Below are positions 22,150-32,560 of a stretch of 64,000 nucleotides of DNA, one piece after another. The notes below the pieces were generated by a model, which was not told where the DNA came from, did no database searches, and was given only the letters and a program-made list of their open reading frames with translations. Source of the DNA: Diploscapter coronatus (Eukaryota; Nematoda; Chromadorea; Rhabditida; Rhabditidae); contig OZ038422.1 in the NCBI GenBank assembly GCA_964036155.1, positions 79,755,201 to 79,819,200 of the forward strand, in the 5' to 3' direction. Made by a program: the position numbers and the translations under genes. Positions within the stretch are counted from its first letter, which is position 1. Every line of letters starts with the position of its first letter.

Positions 22150-24828
22150 GCTTTTAGTGAGGTAGTCGTTTCAGGTTTGGTAGAACTGCTAATGACTGAA
22201 TGCTCAGTTGATCGATGTATGGTTAACTCAGATGTAGTTAATTTAGATGCAGAGGTGGGCTAAAATTAATAAATAGAACTAAGTTCTCCATTTAGATCTA
22301 GTATAATGTTAAAGAGAGAATAGTTCTTCTTCAAATGCTTCTGTCTGATATTGTAGTTCTATTCAGACATGCCACTTCGAGGCTTGGCTTGACTGATTTT
22401 TCAAACCTAGGTCTCGAAAGTGTCCTAAATGATATGTTTTATTCTATCATGCTGCGAAGTTATATAAATCTGAATGTCCGTAAAATGTGCAACGAAAACT
22501 TGCCTTTTCAAAACTAATGCAGTGGACTTCATCTATAGCATGTAGAATACCATGAATCGCCGTTTTCCAAATCCCATTATCACAATGATAGGGCCATTGT
22601 CCCTTCAAAGATAGGCATGTGTTTATAGAATCGGATGCATGTATTTCGAGGTGATCTTGAGAATTAGGACATATAACCCAATATCTGTATATGCCACCAA
22701 ATAAAATTCATATTCATAAAGAAAAAATGATTTTATTGGGTTGTTGCAATAAGTTCTGTCCATTTTTTTTTTGGAAAATTTATTACTTTCTTGTGTCTAA
22801 TGAACCCGAATGGGATTTTCGATATTAGTACCCTGGAGACTTTGGCTTTCATGCCATGCTGTTTTTGATTTGATCACTTCAAAGATTACGGTTAAATAAC
22901 GAGCAAAATAAAGAATCAGCTCTTTTAGAAAATCATTCGAGAAAATTTGTAATGAAAGTTTTCGGATAACTCCTTCACGATGTTATTTAGAATTGACAGG
23001 GCAAAAATCATTGATATACGACTTGACTCGTTTCGGGCACATTCTATTTTCTAAATAAGAGAACCAAAGGGTGAAAATTGAAATTTTCAAAAGTCATCGG
23101 ATCGAGTCAGATTTGATTAAAGAATTCATTTTATTTGCCCAGGACAGATCCTCCAATCATAGGGTAATAATACCCGAACATTCTACTAGCTGGTTAACTG
23201 TAATCTAAGTAGTGACGGAATCAAAACAGCATGAAATGAAAATCCAAAGTCTCCAGGGTGCTAATATCGAAAATCCCATTCTGATTCATTAGACTACAAG
23301 AAAGTAGTACATTTAAAAAATGGACAGAACTTATACAACAACCCACTACTAACTTGCAGGTATTAAACCATGTTTCATTCTCCAAGGGATCTGCTTGAGT
23401 AGTGTAAGCAGGCTTCGAATGAATACATGAACCATTGTATAAATTCTGTTTGTTTGTTTGTTAAATATATGAATTTATAAATGATTTATAATTATACCCC
23501 AGCTGGAGGAGATTGTATTGGGGCAGGACATCTAGTACAACTACCTAAAATTATATAGGCCACCATTCGAAATTAGTCATGATTTTTCTTTATAGGAATT
23601 TTTTAAACAAGTTAAGAAATGGGAAAATACAAAATCTTCGATGTTAATCATTGTGGTCTACCTGTATCTTATACTAATTTATATTTTAGAAAAAAAACGT
23701 TTCTAATATTTCTTTACCTGATCTTTTGGCATAGCAATAGATTTGATCAACAGGCACAAATCTATCGTCACCGTAACCGTAAACATCCTCTCCCATCCAA
23801 ATACCTAATATTATTTTAAGGCATAATGAATTTGATAAATAATAAAAAAGGAAAATTGTATACAATTTACATGATAACTACCATTTGATATGTTACGGTG
23901 TGACGAAATGATTTATCCAAAATTGTTTAATGTTGCATGTCTCTTCAAAGATGGAATTTTTGTCATTTGACAAAGTCACTTCGTCGAATGGAACTACCAA
24001 TTTACATGCAATATTATTTCACTATCTAATTCAATGTTTTTTCGGCCATAAAATAATATCAGCATGACTAAAACACAGAATATTACCATTTACGCATTCA
24101 TAAAACATGAATTCATATCCGTCTTTATAACAGCTCTGATTTTCCGTATTATGTGCGGCTATATTCAGACCGTCAGTTACACCACCATCACATTGCACAT
24201 GTGATCTCAAGAAATATAAATTATACATTTAGTAAAAATTCGGAATAATGATTTTAACATTATTGGCTAAAAATCTACTGAAATATAAACCTGCAAAATC
24301 AATACCTGCATCTGGTGTCGCCAACAAAATATTCTGTAATATTACTTGGGCTAACAAATGTATCATTTATAATACATTTTAATTGAAGAACATCAGTGTC
24401 CTAAATATCGTATCGTATTTAGAGTATAAATAAATTATAAAAAAAAAAAAAAAATTATTTGAATCATAACCAGAGTTGGGACTTTTTTTCCACAACTGCA
24501 GTGTGGTGGCCAAATTTGATAAAAGTGCCAAGTCTGATCATAATAAACCGTCAACGACATAAATTGGGTTGAACAACTTGTGGCGGAGGTTGTGAACACG
24601 CAGAGCATGCGTCTAAAATAATTATTTTGATTTTTATCAAACTAAAATTGAGCGTATACTGACTTAGTGATTTGGTAGATTTGACTGTCTTTGAAGGTAT
24701 TATCGTTGAGCCTGAATGTTCAAATTTACATAAATTTATCATAAACTATCGATATAAACGTTTGAAATGATCCAACCTCCAACTCTGAAGCTCACGTGTA
24801 GAGTTGTAATAATAAATAAAATGCTCAT
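22150..24828 (-). pseudogene. Ectodomain-only relic of a receptor tyrosine kinase
   Basis: Exon by exon this matches the ectodomain of the kinase gene at 32561-37399: signal peptide (ATG at 24828, MSILFIITTLHVSFRV), linker, two cysteine cassettes and a Thr/Ser stalk near 22155-22260. Transmembrane and kinase exons are absent. Two splice donors intact in the paralogue are destroyed here. After the first cassette exon the paralogue has AAT/GTATGT and this copy AATTTATGT, which reads through to a stop within four codons. After the last cassette exon AG/GTTTGA has become AGTTTTGA. It could still make a short secreted peptide, but inactivation is the simpler reading. Confidence 0.75.
22736..23346. 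mobile_element. Foldback/MITE-like element, copy A
   Basis: Terminal inverted repeats start TTGGGTTGTTGCAATAAGTT on the left and end AACTTATACAACAACCCAC on the right. Inverted similarity extends inward well over 100 bp (for example AATCCCATTCTGATTCATTAG on the right mirrors CTAATGAACCCGAATGGGATT on the left). It lies in the intron between cassette exons b2 and c2 of the kinase relic. The ends resemble mariner-type termini. It has no transposase frame. Confidence 0.7.
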
Positions 24829-25894
24829 ATTAGAAAATTTCATGACTGAGGATGACATTCTGATTCAGCAAATATGCATTATTTTTTTAGAAAACCATAA
24901 AAAATATTAGCACGTTTTATTATCATAGGTTAATCCCTCTTATTCAAAATGTTATGTTATGGCTGAAACAGTGAAAATGTCAAATATCGATTTTCGCATT
25001 AGAATTGTCGAGGATCTTCGCGCATTAAATGGGAGTTATAAGACGAAATTTGGCAGTTTTTAACCCGCCGAAGACAGAATTAACAGCATACATCGACGAT
25101 AAGCAGGCTAAATGTTTCGTCTGCAATCAGATTTTAATGCGATGTTAATCTCTAGCGTCTCGTGGTCGAAATATTTGAGTAATAAAACGGGGAACAAGTA
25201 ATTTAAGGGCCCGTTCATATTTAGCTGCAATGCAACTAATGCCGGAACGGACCCTTAATTTACGCGTTAACATTGCTCTAATTTCAGAGAGTATCAAAGT
25301 TGAATGTCACTTATTTGTTTGCACGTAATCGGTCTTTCACAGTGCGCATATTTTTAAAACATTACCTACTGTATGTGGTAGAGCAGATAAATGTAATCAG
25401 TTCATATACTCCTGATATAAGCTAAAATAACTCAGTCAAGGTTACAAATTTGGTAAAATAACCCGCTGCCCTGGGAAAGGAACTTCTCAATAGTCGAAAT
25501 AAATAAAGACTGAAATTGTCACATTAGGTTAACAGTTATTTTATTCGATCAAGTTCTGAAAATAACTCATTTTGAACGAAATAATGCGTGGAGAGAATTC
25601 TCATGCCAATACTATTTCTTCAAAAGTTGGCTATTTTTCCGATTGTCTTAAAATCAGCGTGATGTATACTACATGCTCCATTAGATAGCGACTTAACGAT
25701 AATGTAACTGATATAAATTCCTTTATTAAATTTCAGATTGTGCATAAAAATCCCTCATAATTATTATGCATTTATTATTTTCATTTTATGCTAAATTTAT
25801 TAATTCTACAAGTAATTATTTAAAAATATTTTATTTCAAGTTTAACAGATGCATCAAATAAAGATTTTCAAGATTATATGTATTGCTAGTTGAT
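24829..25894. other. Region between the kinase relic and the first intact kinase
   Basis: The part from 24829 to about 25220 is the duplicated upstream flank of the relic (matching about 37400-37790). The remainder, 25265-25894, is AT-rich 3' flank of the next minus-strand kinase. No supported coding frame. Confidence 0.5.
25200..25262. repeat. Small palindrome at a duplication boundary
   Basis: TTAAGGGCCCGTTC on the left mirrors GAACGGACCCTTAA on the right, with a short loop. Only the left arm is found at the matching place near 37775-37790, where the segmental duplication ends. Confidence 0.5.
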
Positions 25895-28800
25895 TCAACT
25901 CTTGTATTCGATGGCAGCTGGATCGATATATCCATAGTATTCAGATTTTTGAAGGATTTGTCGCGTAATTTCGGCTTTCAACTAAAATTAAATGAAAAAG
26001 AATAATGCAAAATTTTAAATTGAATGCTTACAAATTCGAAAGATGGACGCTGTTTGGGTTCGATGTTCCAACATTCTAGAAGTAATGAATATCTTAAAAT
26101 AAATCAATTACAATTGCGACAAAATAGAAAAGTGCTTCTAACAATTCTTCCTCGCAAAGTTGGGGTTTTTCGAGTCGATTTCCATCGACCACGAATTTCT
26201 GCAATTCGGCAGAAGCGATTCCTTTGTAGGGCATGTCACCGAACGAGAAGATCTCCCAAATCGTCACTCCGAAGGACCAGCTAATTCAGTTTAGTTAAAA
26301 ATTATAGGGAGTACAATTGCCTCACACATCGCTCTTTTCACTGAATGATTTTAGGCCAAATGTCTCCGGAGCCGACCACCTAATTGGAAGTAGTTTATGA
26401 CTGCATTCGTTTTCATTTTCTTCATCCTTAGCTTGGATTGACATTCCAAAATCAGAAATCTAAAATTTGTTTTGCATTTTTAAAAATAAATTCAAATGAC
26501 CAACCTTGGCAATTTTATCCTTCGTTAGGAGGACATTTCTCGTAGCTAAATCACGATGAATTATGTCTTTAGATGCTAAGTAGCACTGCAATTTTGACAT
26601 TTTCATATTCTCTTCCCAAGTTGACGAGACCTTTGCCTGTGCGATTCGCGCTATTCAGGTTATATCGTCACTTGCGAACGGCTGAGTGGCGTTTATCTCT
26701 GCTCTTTCGCGAATATACACTATCTTCTAATTGCGTCAGATTGCTCAATCTAATGTAAGAGCAAATTGGAGGGGAGTGACAATAAAACCCGAGTGATGCG
26801 AATCACACAAGAAAAGGTTTCGTCAATTTGGAAGGAGAGTAATAAATTCACGATTTCTCACCATTCCACTGCTAATTTGCCAAGAGAACAGAATGAACTC
26901 TTTAATGATTGTCGAGACGTTCTGAAAAAGAATACAGTGCGGTGCAAAAGTCTTCGGACACTTTTGCACCGCACTGTATTTTAGGACTCCCGTTTTCCTA
27001 GAAATTACAACTTTTTAGAGTCTCTCTGTGTTCCCTTGCCCTGAAACCTCTCGCCAATCGCCCAAGAAAAGGCAAACACCTAACTCGCTATCACTATATT
27101 ACATTGCCATGAGATTAAACACGCATTCCAGTGTCATGCGTTCGTGCAGCGTAGACTAAAGAGCGTTGATATCGGAGAAATTCTGAAAAGCTCGAAAAAA
27201 GTTGCAATTTGTGGGAAAACGGGGGTAATTTATGATTTGAAAATATAAATATGTGCACCTCCACATCGTTTGAATTGAGGTTCGAGATGTAGCTTCGTAA
27301 ATCACCATTTTCGCAGTATTCCAGAACTATTTGTGGCGAAAATTTGTCTACCGCATACCCATACATGCTGAATCATCTTTCCTCATTTTTAGGTTTTAAA
27401 ATGATGAAATATCTTGAATGTTATGATCAAATCAATAACGTAAAAATGTTGGTTTTCAATAATATATTTATGGACTCCATATTGTTGCAACTTTATCTAA
27501 TAGTAATGGTAAATTTCAAGTTTTTATTACATACCAAACAACGTTCGGATGATACTCGATGACTTTCAAAATGTCGATTTCTTTCTGGAAATCGTTCATA
27601 TCCCTTTCAGCTGCATATGGTAGGAGACGTTTGATGGCTACCTATAATGAAATTCTATTAGTATATTTAAAAGCATGGTTATTTAACTCACATAAGTTAT
27701 ATCCGTCTTTTTGACCTTCTTTCTGGCGTATAACTTCAAATTCAATCTACTGCTAATGTTGAACAGTGGTATATCGCCTAAGTATTCAAGGATTATTTAT
27801 AGTTCATATTTTTAACAGTTAAATTGTGCAAAGAAACGTGAAAGAGTGAACATTTCATACCACGTAGAATTGCCATGTAAACCTCAGAGAACGTGCCACT
27901 CCCGATGCGCGAGTCCAAACTGATCTTCAATCGATTAAAGCTTATTACCCATGGATCTCTAAATTCCATTCATTCAACTTTATATTGAAGGAATGATTTA
28001 ATCTATCGTAACAATTAGTAAAAGTAGCTAAGTAACCACCCAAAATATCTATTTTGAGCAAGATATTGTATGGAAGAGATTCTCTTATCAGTGCTATTTT
28101 ACCAAAGGTGGCTAATTTTTCGTTGACTACGTGACTATCCTTTACAATGTCTCTATATCGCTGTTTATTTTATGAAGTATCTTACCCTTCGGTAATCTCA
28201 TTGTCTGGACGCTGGCTGCTTTTGAGTCTAGATTATGCAATCGTTAATTATGAAAATATTACAATTTTAAAGTTGAATTTTACGCTTCTGATCTGAGGAA
28301 TGACAGTATGCGTCCTTTCCGTTTATAGTTAATATAGACGCAAATCATAATGAATACGAGTAATAAAATCACAGCTGATATGGGAACAGTTATGTATACT
28401 AAAATTTCAAATTATTTAATTAGATTGATCGATAAATATTCTTACTAATTAATTGCTTAGTGCTAATGCCACTATTGGCTGGCTCAGTTGATGTTATGAA
28501 TGGAGTAGAAACTATGAGCGGAGTTGAAGCTGTTTGGGTTGATAGTTCAGTAGTTACAGTTGACGTTGATGTAGTTTTATGGCCTAATATTGCCAATCAC
28601 TAATTACTTGAGACGAAATAAATGAAATACAATTTTGACGCGCGGTAATTAGCGCCTGGTTTGCAGCACTTTAACGACATTTCATCAGTTCAATGAATGA
28701 ATATTATGACTACTATTTGATATTACGCAATGCACACTTTGCATATTCGCATTTGTGCATCGTTTATTTTGGTTCAAGTTGTCGGGCATTGACAATGTCA

Positions 28801-31769
28801 ATGTTCATACGTAAGTGATCAAATCTCGCATATTTTTTTTTCATTTTTTAATCATAGGTAATAAATAAAATATTTTTCATTCCAGTAATATCGGGCTTTA
28901 GATAAAATCATGCTTACATTCATCGCATGGAATATGACAAAAAATTTGTTCGATTGGATATGATCCGCAGAAACTAGTAAGACATAACGGCATACTCCAT
29001 GTTCCATTATAGCATATGTATGATAGATCACCTGCAATTGATTGATACACTTATACAAAACCAAGGCTGTTGGAAATCCCAACAGTTTTGTACAAGACAA
29101 GTTCTTTAAATGATTAATTTCTATAGGCGAATCACTTTTGTAATTAAAAAAGAACGATAATGGAATAAATTCTCAGAACATTTACGTATATTCTTGGATA
29201 AGTTAATGAAAACTAATTACTGGACTTACCTGACTTATTGAAGCATTGAGATCCCTAATTTGTCATAATATGAGCATTAGTTGACTTGATATTTTGAGGA
29301 AAATGTACAGTGGCGAGCGAAAGTTTTGCATCACTGTTATAATTTTACTGAGGAAAAGTTAGGAAATTAAGTTTCTACATGGCTATTATGGAGATAATTA
29401 TGTAATTTCTTTTGAAGTTAGAAACTGTTTTTATCTTCAAATATTTTATCAATGTATTTGATTGTTGAAAAAAATCTTCAAAGTTAGATGGGTTGAAAAC
29501 TTTGAGCATCCTTAACTATGGAAAAAAAAAACAAAATTGACGAGTTTTCAGTCAAACCCTCACTAAATTCTGTAGATTTCCTCATGAAATAGTCATTTCA
29601 ATATATAAAGGGTATATACATCGAATATCAAAAAAGGGCAAATTTGACTCCGTGCCTAAATCACATGTGTCTGGAGAATTTTTGGAGTGTGGCCAATTTT
29701 CGATTTTTTCGCGCGATAAAAGTGTTCAAAAATTCATAACTTCCATAAAAGTGATCGAATCGGACTGGAACTTGGTGGCCGATATTCATGATATATCCAT
29801 CCCGACATGTGTGAAACATTTCAGATGAATTAGTGTACCACAAATGAGTGAATCAGCATCATATCAAGATGTAAGTAGTGATGGAAAACTTGGTCGCCAC
29901 TGTATGCTCGACTACATATCTGATTTCTTTTTTCTACTAAAAATATATATTTCTTTTGACCTCTCGAAAAAGGCAAAGTAGTGTGTAAAGGCGAGAGAGC
30001 ATTCTCCTACACATATTTCGTCTTGCCGTTTCTCTTTTATATCGCACTAGTTATTGAAAATGTATGGTTTAATTTTGCATGTATTGATTCTCATCAAAAT
30101 CTCAAGTCAATTAACACTCACAAGAGACACATAAACATAAGCTTGATGGTCTGAGCATATCACATTCATACTGAATCAACAATATAAAATTAAGCTATTT
30201 GTCACTTATATCGACATAACGATCTAATATGAATTTTGGAAATTTTAATTTTTATAAGTCTATGATATAACTACTAGTATTATGCATTTCATTTATTTGC
30301 ATCAATATACCTAACGATTTGACATACCCACAGAGATTGAGTCCATAATACGTATCAGTGACATTAAATGTCGTGCTATTGACAATATTCTGTGCATAAA
30401 AGCATTGACTTTCCGACTCTTCCTGAATTATGTTCTATAGTGAAATTAGTAATTTGTCTAAAACTTTCATCAAAAATCTGATAAGATATGAATAAGACTA
30501 ACTGGTTTTATCTTTTAGTAAGATAAATAAATACAACTTACACCATGTTGCAGAGGCACCAAGGGTTTTGAGCATGAGGCACATGAATCTATAATTACAT
30601 TGATTTGATCTTTAAAATGACTCATGCAAATGAAGATGGCCTAGATAAACTTTAGCAGTTTTATTGTGAGTTAGATACCGACTTTCATCGTTGGTATAGC
30701 AGTAGATTTGATCAACAGGTGCATATGGACTTCCGTCGATATCTATCATCCAAGTCGAGTTTGTACACGAATAATACATATATTGGTAACTTCCTATGCA
30801 AGTATCGCTGCCCGGTAGATGAGCTATGAGGTTTCTTCGACCACAAAAGACCTTATACCTTAATTATATCTTCAATTGCTAGAAAAATGAAGTTTTAGAG
30901 GGAATTTCTGCAACTATATTTAATCAATATAGAAATATAATAAATGTTTCATTTCAGAGGTAGATTTACTTAGAAAGGTTATTTTATGATATTGTTTATC
31001 AATGATGATCGTTGTAGTTATATATTAATATAGGTAATGGAAAGTTTAGTAATTTCAAACTATTCAATTAAAGTAATTCGATTTAATCGTCAAAGAAATA
31101 ATTTCAAATTTATGAATGTTAATTAAAATCTCTAAAATATATAAATAGATTCACCGACAAAGAGTATTGTTAATATTTAGATGAGTAATATCAGATTTAA
31201 TTATAGCTGCATTGTTGCATTTCGCATCAGTGTCCTAAATAGTTATGTTATAAAATCTCCAATTAACTATGTCAGATAACTCATTTTGAAACCCAAATCA
31301 TGAGATTCAAAGTCAATTATTAATTAATTTTTGAAATAAACTAAAAGTTTTGTTACATACATTAGGTTGTAGAATTTTCGGTTGTGGCTCTTTGCAAAGC
31401 GAACAAGGATCTAAAATAATCCTTCAACATCTCATTAAACATTATGTAAATAATATTGTAAAAGTAACATAAATGATGATGAGAATATTATCAAAAATTG
31501 ATCAGATATCTTACTCTGCGCCAAAGTTCCCGTTGCTCCTGAAATTTAATTGATATTATCCCGCACTTCTCAATCAAAATATTAAATTTTGAATTATAGT
31601 TATCTTTAGCATGTATTAAAATCATTATTCAAATAACATGTTATCAAAGTTATAATTGTATCGAATAAAACTTCCATTACAAACCTTCATTCATGCAAAT
31701 CATAGGTAACATTACGATCAAAGTCACCAATATCCCCGATGTAAGAGTGCATATTTGAGTATTGATCAT
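25895..31769 (-). CDS. Receptor tyrosine kinase with a novel modular ectodomain, copy 1
   Basis: ATG at 31769 begins a signal peptide (MINTQICTLTSGILVTLIVM). Cassette exons follow: a1 31410-31361, b1 31234-31155, c1 30858-30683, a2 30588-30542, b2 30434-30328. A further exon near 28910-29030 encodes a DLSYICYNGTWSMPLC segment; its upstream junction is unresolved. A Thr/Ser stalk (about 28590) and a transmembrane helix (ITVPISAVILLLVFIMICVY, about 28395-28310) precede the kinase. Kinase motifs in order: IGSGTFSEVYMA (exon 27958-27861), VAIKRLL, HRDLATRN, SDFGMS, RWSAPE and CWNIEPKQRPSF. The stop codon ends at 25895. All catalytic residues are present. The activation loop (QAKDEENENECSHKLLP) has no tyrosine. 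Several introns carry MITE-like insertions. Ligand unknown. Confidence 0.75.
26608..26840. mobile_element. MITE-like element in a kinase intron
   Basis: Inverted ends of about 60 bp. The left reads TCTTCCCAAGTTGACGAGAC, then CTTTGCCTGTGCGATTCGC. The right is its inverted near-copy, ending CGTCAATTTGGAAGGAGAG. It sits directly between the kinase exon ending ISSGM and the HRD exon; the second kinase has only a short intron here. Confidence 0.6.
26933..26978. repeat. Perfect 19-bp-arm hairpin resembling Tc1-type termini
   Basis: TACAGTGCGGTGCAAAAGT, an 8-base loop (CTTCGGAC), then the exact inverted copy. It looks like two transposon ends joined head to head. It lies just upstream (on the minus strand) of a kinase exon acceptor. 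Confidence 0.65.
29306..29904. mobile_element. Tc1-like MITE, about 600 bp, in the ectodomain of kinase copy 1
   Basis: Ends are inverted repeats: TACAGTGGCGAGCGAAAGTT then TTGCATCACT on the left, and AGTGATGGAAAACTTGGTCG then CCACTGTA on the right. The CAGTGGC-type terminus beside TA is typical of Tc1-related elements. No transposase frame is visible, so it is non-autonomous. It lies between cassette exon b2 and the next ectodomain exon. Confidence 0.7.
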
Positions 31770-31799
31770 GTCAGCTGGAAGAAAGTTACAAATAGAACC

Positions 31800-32134
31800 T
31801 TATTGTCGATGAACGATCACTTGGAATAAAGCAAAAGTAGCGCGCTTCTCTCTCCCTCTTCCTGCGGGCCACAGACCTCCCTCAATTTGACGACACCTTT
31901 GTTTTCTTTCAATTCTGCACTAATTATTGACAATTGATCAATATTGATAGAGAACGATAATTGGTGGATTTTCATGGCGAAAACCCCTCTGATTTCGATG
32001 AAATAGTAAAGAAAAACGAAAATTAAAAATCGTCAATGATCAATTGTCGTTTGTGTACGCATTTCGAGTCTCAAAAAAGAGAGAAAGAAACGCGTACTTT
32101 ACTTTATTCCAAGTGATTGTTTATCGACAAAATA
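31800..32134. mobile_element. MITE-like element abutting the start of kinase copy 1
   Basis: Terminal inverted repeats of about 60 bp. The left contains GATCACTTGGAATAAAGC. The right contains CTTTATTCCAAGTGATTG, then TTTATCGACA. The inner end lies about 30 bases upstream of the ATG at 31769, so the element occupies the presumed promoter/5' UTR. The middle is AT-rich with smaller palindromes. Confidence 0.6.
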
Positions 32135-32560
32135 AATACTAAATCTTCTGCTTATATATCGTGCACTTAAGACCTCAGGTATTAAGCACAAGATTAAAAT
32201 TAAGACGGAACTATCTATTTTTTATAACGCGTTTTAAAACTATAATATAACGACAGATTCCACGATGAATGTTTCACTATATTCATTTACTTGGATACTT
32301 TCAATTAAAATATTTAGAGTAAAAGAATGTATGATTTTATGATTTTTCGTGAAGTCTTGTTAACTATGAATAATTATCATTTTCCACGCGAATAAACTCA
32401 ATAAAACATTGTCTGAATACAATCTAAAATAAAATAGATCAATTTCCCTTACAATTGCGATTTGAAAACTTAAATTAACTTTAATTTAAAAAAGACTATT
32501 ATGAACAAAGTAAATAAGACATTTTAACAAATTAAAGCATGTTAATAATATCTTTATTTT
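32135..32560. other. Intergenic between the two intact kinases
   Basis: AT-rich 3' flank of kinase copy 2 and upstream flank of copy 1. No supported coding frame or repeat. Confidence 0.45.

Noticed and set aside
29000..29100. A 30-base intron linking an upstream exon to the GDLSYICYNGTW segment of kinase copy 1
   Set aside because: The phases could fit, but the intron would be unusually short and the upstream exon has stop codons nearby; junction left unresolved.
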